Shown here piece by piece: positions 60,921-64,000 of a stretch of DNA of 64,000 nt. Position numbers and translations under genes: made by a program. Source of the DNA: JAFAXD01 sp963760435 (GTDB taxonomy: Bacteria; Pseudomonadota; Alphaproteobacteria; Rhizobiales; Xanthobacteraceae); contig CAVXDE010000010.1 in NCBI GenBank assembly GCA_963760435.1, positions 1-64,000 of the forward strand, given 5' to 3'. The notes below the pieces were generated by a model. It made no database searches. It saw nothing but the letters and a program-made list of their open reading frames with translations, and was not told the origin of the DNA. The stretch's first letter is position 1, and every line of letters starts with the position of its first letter.

Positions 60921-61454
60921 TCAGCTTGATGCGGCCTTCCAGATGCGCTTCTCGCCGAATACCTGATTGGCGCGCGCCTGCAAGCGGTCGAGCACGTTGT
61001 AAAACGTCTCGCGCTCGGCCCGGCTCAATACGATCAGAAACTCGCGTTCCATCTCGACGATCATTTGTTCGAGCTGCGTATTCACCCGCTTGCCGCGCGC
61101 CGAGAGCGCGATCACGACCTTGCGGCGATCCTTTGGGTCCGGGTTACGCGTGGCCAGCCCCTGCTCGATCAAGCTGTCCACGATGCGGGTGACCTTATCC
61201 ATTTCCAAGGTCGTGTGGGCGTTGATCTCTGACGCGGACATGGGCCCGAAGGCGCCGAGAACCGTGACCACCTTCCAGGCATGCGCCGGGCGACCGAAGT
61301 TCTTCACATATCCGCTGGCAATCGCCCGGTTGATGCGGGTGGCCAACAACGACAAGCGATAGAACGAGCGGTGTTCCAGGTCGAGACGGATGCCGTTGTC
61401 GTCGCGCACCTGTGCCTCTGCGTTCGGCGTTGCTTTGCGTTTGGCGGCGACCAT
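60921..61454 (-). CDS. MarR-family transcriptional regulator
   Basis: From ATG 61454 the protein has 177 residues. An extended N-terminus of about 40 residues precedes the winged helix PAHAWKVVTVLGAFGPMSAS, THTTLEMDKVTRIVDSLIEQ and the wing LATRNPDPKDRRKVVIALSA. MarR proteins are usually repressors that sense phenolic or oxidising ligands. The Bug gene follows downstream on the same strand, so it may be the target. The longer open frame upstream covers a dispersed palindrome and is not used. Confidence 0.88.
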   Translation of the reverse strand: MVAAKRKATPNAEAQVRDDNGIRLDLEHRSFYRLSLLATRINRAIASGYVKNFGRPAHAWKVVTVLGAFGPMSASEINAHTTLEMDKVTRIVDSLIEQGLATRNPDPKDRRKVVIALSARGKRVNTQLEQMIVEMEREFLIVLSRAERETFYNVLDRLQARANQVFGEKRIWKAASS

Positions 61455-61520
61455 TTTCGTCACGAATCCATGCGGTTCAGCACATGGGATAGGACACCGA
61501 GAGCGCTTGAGCAAGTTGAG

Positions 61521-61570
61521 ACCCTCGTCCTGAGGAGCGTGACCGCAGGTCACGCGTCTCGAAGGATGAG
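61521..61570. repeat. Dispersed palindromic element
   Basis: CCCTCGTCCTGAGGAGC, core GTGACCGCAGGTCAC and GCGTCTCGAAGGATGAGG; same family as the copies at 25757, 25910 and 49538-49745. It lies in the gap upstream of the MarR gene. Confidence 0.8.
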
Positions 61571-61652
61571 GTGCCGGACGTTGACCTCTTATTTGTAAAA
61601 ACAACAATTCACCCAGGCGCGCGCGACGGACGCTGCCTCCCCTAGGGTGCCC

Positions 61653-62441
61653 TCACGATTTCCACGGCACCAGAATCTTTTCCAGTTCGTTCAGGATCAA
61701 GGTTAGCGCAAATCCGATCAGGGCGATCACGAACAGGCCGACATACATCTGGTCGACCGCAAAGGTCTCCCACGCGTTCCAGATCAGGTAACCGAGACCG
61801 CTCTTCGCTCCGACCATCTCGGCGATCGCGATCAGCACCAAGCCCATGCCGACGCCGAGCTTGACGCCGGTCATGATCATCGGCATCGCGCCAGGGAGCG
61901 CAATGGTGCGAAACACGTCCAAGCGGCTGGCTTTGAAATTGTGCCCGACGTCCAGATAGACCCTGTTGATCTCGCGCACCCCGGCCATGGAATTCATGGC
62001 GATCGGGTAGAACACGCCGATCGCCACCATGAAGATCTTCGAGGCCTCGCCAAGCCCAAGCACCAGCAAGGCAAGCGGAAGGATCGAGCTCTTCGGAATT
62101 GGGTACGTCGCCGCGATCAACGGATCAATCATTGCGCGCAGCGTGGAATTGAGCCCCATGACCACGCCGATGATCAGCCCCGGTATACCGCCGACCAGAA
62201 ACCCGACGGCGAGCCGCGTCATGCTGATCAGCGTGTCATCCTGCAGCTCACCCGACTTCATCATCGTCAGCAGCGTGCTCAGGATCTGGCTGGGCGCGGG
62301 AAAAAAGCGCGTGTCCAGAATTCCAAGCCGCGCCAGAACCTCCCACAGCAGCAGCAGGGCGATCGGCGACAGGAAGCTGATGATGCGCTCGCGCGAGCGC
62401 CGGTTGAGTGTCCACGGCTTGGCCTGAGGAACGGCTCTCAC
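61653..62441 (-). CDS. NitT/TauT-type ABC permease
   Basis: The 262-residue permease has about six membrane segments and the EAA-loop region RTIALPGAMPMIMTGVKLGV. LSPIALLLLWEVLARLG near the start and GLGYLIWNAWETFAVDQMYV near the end are typical of SsuC/TauC relatives. A GTG start at 62441 is used. It lies 16 bp downstream of its ATPase gene. No binding protein is adjacent, so it may use the orphan at 51254 or one outside the window. Confidence 0.92.
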   Translation of the reverse strand: MRAVPQAKPWTLNRRSRERIISFLSPIALLLLWEVLARLGILDTRFFPAPSQILSTLLTMMKSGELQDDTLISMTRLAVGFLVGGIPGLIIGVVMGLNSTLRAMIDPLIAATYPIPKSSILPLALLVLGLGEASKIFMVAIGVFYPIAMNSMAGVREINRVYLDVGHNFKASRLDVFRTIALPGAMPMIMTGVKLGVGMGLVLIAIAEMVGAKSGLGYLIWNAWETFAVDQMYVGLFVIALIGFALTLILNELEKILVPWKS

Positions 62442-62457
62442 ACTCTAACTCATGTCG

Positions 62458-63255
62458 CTATCCGTTCATTTCGTTTTGCGAGCGGGCGCGATCGACCTCC
62501 TCGCGTAGCTGCATCCAGATATCATGCACCAGATTGCCAAACTGAGCGTCGCGCTGAAGCTCCATCACGTTGCGCGGCCGACCGAATGGAACCTGGAGCA
62601 ACATCTTCACCCGGCCCGGCTGCGCCGTCATGATCATGATCCGGTCGCCCAAGATGACGGCTTCATCGACGCTGTGGGTGATGAAGACGACGGTCTTCTT
62701 GTGTTCCTCCCAGATGCGCAGCAGCTCCTCCTGAAGCAGGAGCTTATTCTGCGCATCGAGTGCCGAGAATGGCTCATCCATCAGCAGTATCTCGGGATCA
62801 TTGGCAAAGGCGCGCGCGATCGACACGCGCTGCCGCATGCCGCCGGAGAGCTCATGCGGGTACGACTTGGCGAACCGGGTCAAACCGATGCGGTCCAGAT
62901 AGTGTCCGACCACCTCTTTGATCTGGGCCGCAGGCGCGCGGCGCATGCGCAACCCGTAGGCGGCGTTGTCCCAGACCGTCATCCACGGAAACAGTGAATC
63001 GCCCTGGAACACCATCGCGTTCTCGGGCCGGCCGAGCCCCTTTGGCGTCGTCACCGTAAAGGCACCGACCGTGGGTTGATCGAGCCCCGCCAGGATCCGC
63101 AGCAACGTGGTCTTGCCGCAACCCGAAGGTCCGACAATCACCAGAAACTCGCCGGCCGCGATGTCGATCGTCACATCGTCGATGGCGGTCAGGTTGCCGA
63201 AGAACTTCGAGATGTTCGCAATTCGGATTGCCGGGGCGACGTCGCCGGTGACCAT
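62458..63255 (-). CDS. NitT/TauT-type ABC ATPase
   Basis: The 265-residue ATPase has Walker A VGPSGCGKTTLLRILAG, VFQGDSLFPWMTVWDN at the Q-loop, signature LSGGMRQRVSIARAFA and Walker B ILLMDEPFSALD. It pairs with the permease just downstream. It begins 4 bp after the stop of the Ldh-family gene, so the three form one minus-strand unit that continues outside the window. Confidence 0.93.
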   Translation of the reverse strand: MVTGDVAPAIRIANISKFFGNLTAIDDVTIDIAAGEFLVIVGPSGCGKTTLLRILAGLDQPTVGAFTVTTPKGLGRPENAMVFQGDSLFPWMTVWDNAAYGLRMRRAPAAQIKEVVGHYLDRIGLTRFAKSYPHELSGGMRQRVSIARAFANDPEILLMDEPFSALDAQNKLLLQEELLRIWEEHKKTVVFITHSVDEAVILGDRIMIMTAQPGRVKMLLQVPFGRPRNVMELQRDAQFGNLVHDIWMQLREEVDRARSQNEMNG

Positions 63256-63259
63256 CCGG

Positions 63260-64000
63260 TTAACCTACCATCGTGAGCGGGCTCAGCTGCAAGCGCGCCG
63301 AGATCGCGGCCAGCTCGGCCACAAGTGCCGACGGCAATGGGATTCCCTTTTCGCTGCGCTGCTTCATGGTGTGGTAGCCGCGCTCGCCGGGCATCAGAAT
63401 CTCGTCGCTTCCCGGCGCCAGCGGCAAGGCCTTCAAGGCCTCGGTCAGCCGCTGCACTTCGGCGCGGAACGCGATTGGATCAACAAACTTGGCGATGTCG
63501 ATTGCGATCAACAACGCGTTCTGCCGATGCTTCGATCCTTCGCCGGTGTCCAGCAGCGCGTCGGCAATCAACGGGTGACCACCGAGCAGGCTCGCCAGAC
63601 ATTCGATCATCACAGCAAGACCCGACCCCTTCGGGCCGCCGAGCGGCAGCACCATCGCGGCGGCCTTCGCATCGGTGGTCGGAATGCCGTCCTGGTCCGC
63701 GGCCCAACCCGGCTCGAGCGGCGCACCGGTGCGCCGGGCCGCCATCACCTTGCCCATGGAGATGGCGCTGGTCGCCATGTCGAACACGAGCGGCGCGTCA
63801 CCGCCAGGGACCGCGATCGAAATCGGATTGGTGCCCATCACCGCGCCGCGCGCCCCATGATAGGGCATGGCGGCGAGGACACCGGCATTGAGCGCGATAC
63901 ACGCAAGCCCGGCCTTCGCGGCTTTCTCGGTGTAGTAACCCAGCGCGCCCGAGTGGGTCATTCGGCCGACGAGCGCCATTGCCATGCCGTATTGGGATGC
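63260..64000 (-). CDS. Ldh-family (malate/L-lactate/ureidoglycolate) dehydrogenase, C-terminal part
   Basis: The frame runs off the window end at 64000, so the N-terminus is missing. The visible part has MTHSGALGYYTEKAAKAGLA, GTNPISIAVPGGDAPLVFDM (NAD-binding Ldh-2 motif), MVLPLGGPKGSGLAVMIECL and SPLTMVG at the end. The unusual NAD fold of this family is found in malate, 2,3-diketogulonate, sulfolactate and ureidoglycolate dehydrogenases. Sulfolactate or a similar 2-hydroxyacid would fit a sulfonate-type importer next door, but that is inference. Confidence 0.88.
   Translation of the reverse strand, partial: ASQYGMAMALVGRMTHSGALGYYTEKAAKAGLACIALNAGVLAAMPYHGARGAVMGTNPISIAVPGGDAPLVFDMATSAISMGKVMAARRTGAPLEPGWAADQDGIPTTDAKAAAMVLPLGGPKGSGLAVMIECLASLLGGHPLIADALLDTGEGSKHRQNALLIAIDIAKFVDPIAFRAEVQRLTEALKALPLAPGSDEILMPGERGYHTMKQRSEKGIPLPSALVAELAAISARLQLSPLTMVG

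Overview
The window looks like chromosomal DNA of a high-GC alphaproteobacterium close to Bradyrhizobium, Rhodopseudomonas or the wider Nitrobacteraceae/Xanthobacteraceae. The basis is codon use, the many solute-binding proteins of the Bug/TctC, Liv and NMT1 types, an exact FNR/FixK box, and the dispersed palindromes whose ends read CCTCATCCTGAGGAGC and GTCTCGAAGGATG. No rRNA, tRNA, CRISPR array, complete insertion sequence or phage was seen. The genus is an inference.

Layout. 1-3.3 kb is decayed, island-like DNA with two frameshifted remnants of hypothetical genes. 3.4-8.0 kb holds a strong orphan terminator, a rhodanese, a pirin/MetE-like pair, and a beta-hydroxyacid dehydrogenase/cupin pair. 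8.0-18.9 kb is one tightly packed minus-strand operon: GntR/UTRA regulator, Tat-exported binding protein, LivH-LivM-LivG-LivF (livM is frameshifted), an isocitrate-lyase/PEP-mutase-family lyase, HyuB, HyuA and an isochorismatase-fold protein lacking the usual catalytic Cys. Facing it, 18.96-25.3 kb carries LeuC-like and LeuD-like hydratase subunits, an FAD monooxygenase, two Bug receptors and a maleate-isomerase-like protein. Together these look like a regulon for importing and breaking down a small cyclic amide/imide or branched dicarboxylate.

25.3-26.2 kb is non-coding and carries an unusual set of decamer repeats spaced about 18 bp apart. 26.2-38.5 kb mixes catabolic genes (FAD monooxygenase, dienelactone hydrolase, Rieske oxygenase, LLM monooxygenase, a second MetE-like protein), an exported methyltransferase, a small FixK-controlled Cys protein, gluconokinase, a twice-frameshifted orphan molybdopterin dehydrogenase subunit, an SDR and a PAS-GGDEF-EAL protein.

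38.9-49.5 kb is the most interesting block. A minus-strand arm (NitT/TauT-type ABC transporter whose binding protein carries a NosL-like tail, a Crp/Fnr regulator and a DUF971 protein) diverges from a plus-strand arm (ferredoxin-NADP reductase, AprA-like flavoprotein, AprB-like double-cluster ferredoxin, HEAT-repeat protein, ACT protein, UPF0210 protein). I read it as an uncharacterised electron-transfer system coupled to uptake, perhaps of a sulfur compound.

49.5-64 kb has palindromic repeats, a broken small gene, two Bug receptors, an NMT1-type binding protein, a third MetE-like protein, a polysaccharide-deacetylase-like protein, small orphan proteins (one membrane protein of 59 residues), a third FAD monooxygenase, a WrbA/pirin pair opposite a LysR regulator, a MarR regulator, an ABC permease/ATPase pair and a truncated Ldh-family dehydrogenase at the edge.

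Several otherwise well-conserved genes contain single-base frameshifts. Three of them look like a G added between two Cs, so base-call error must be excluded before they are called true pseudogenes.
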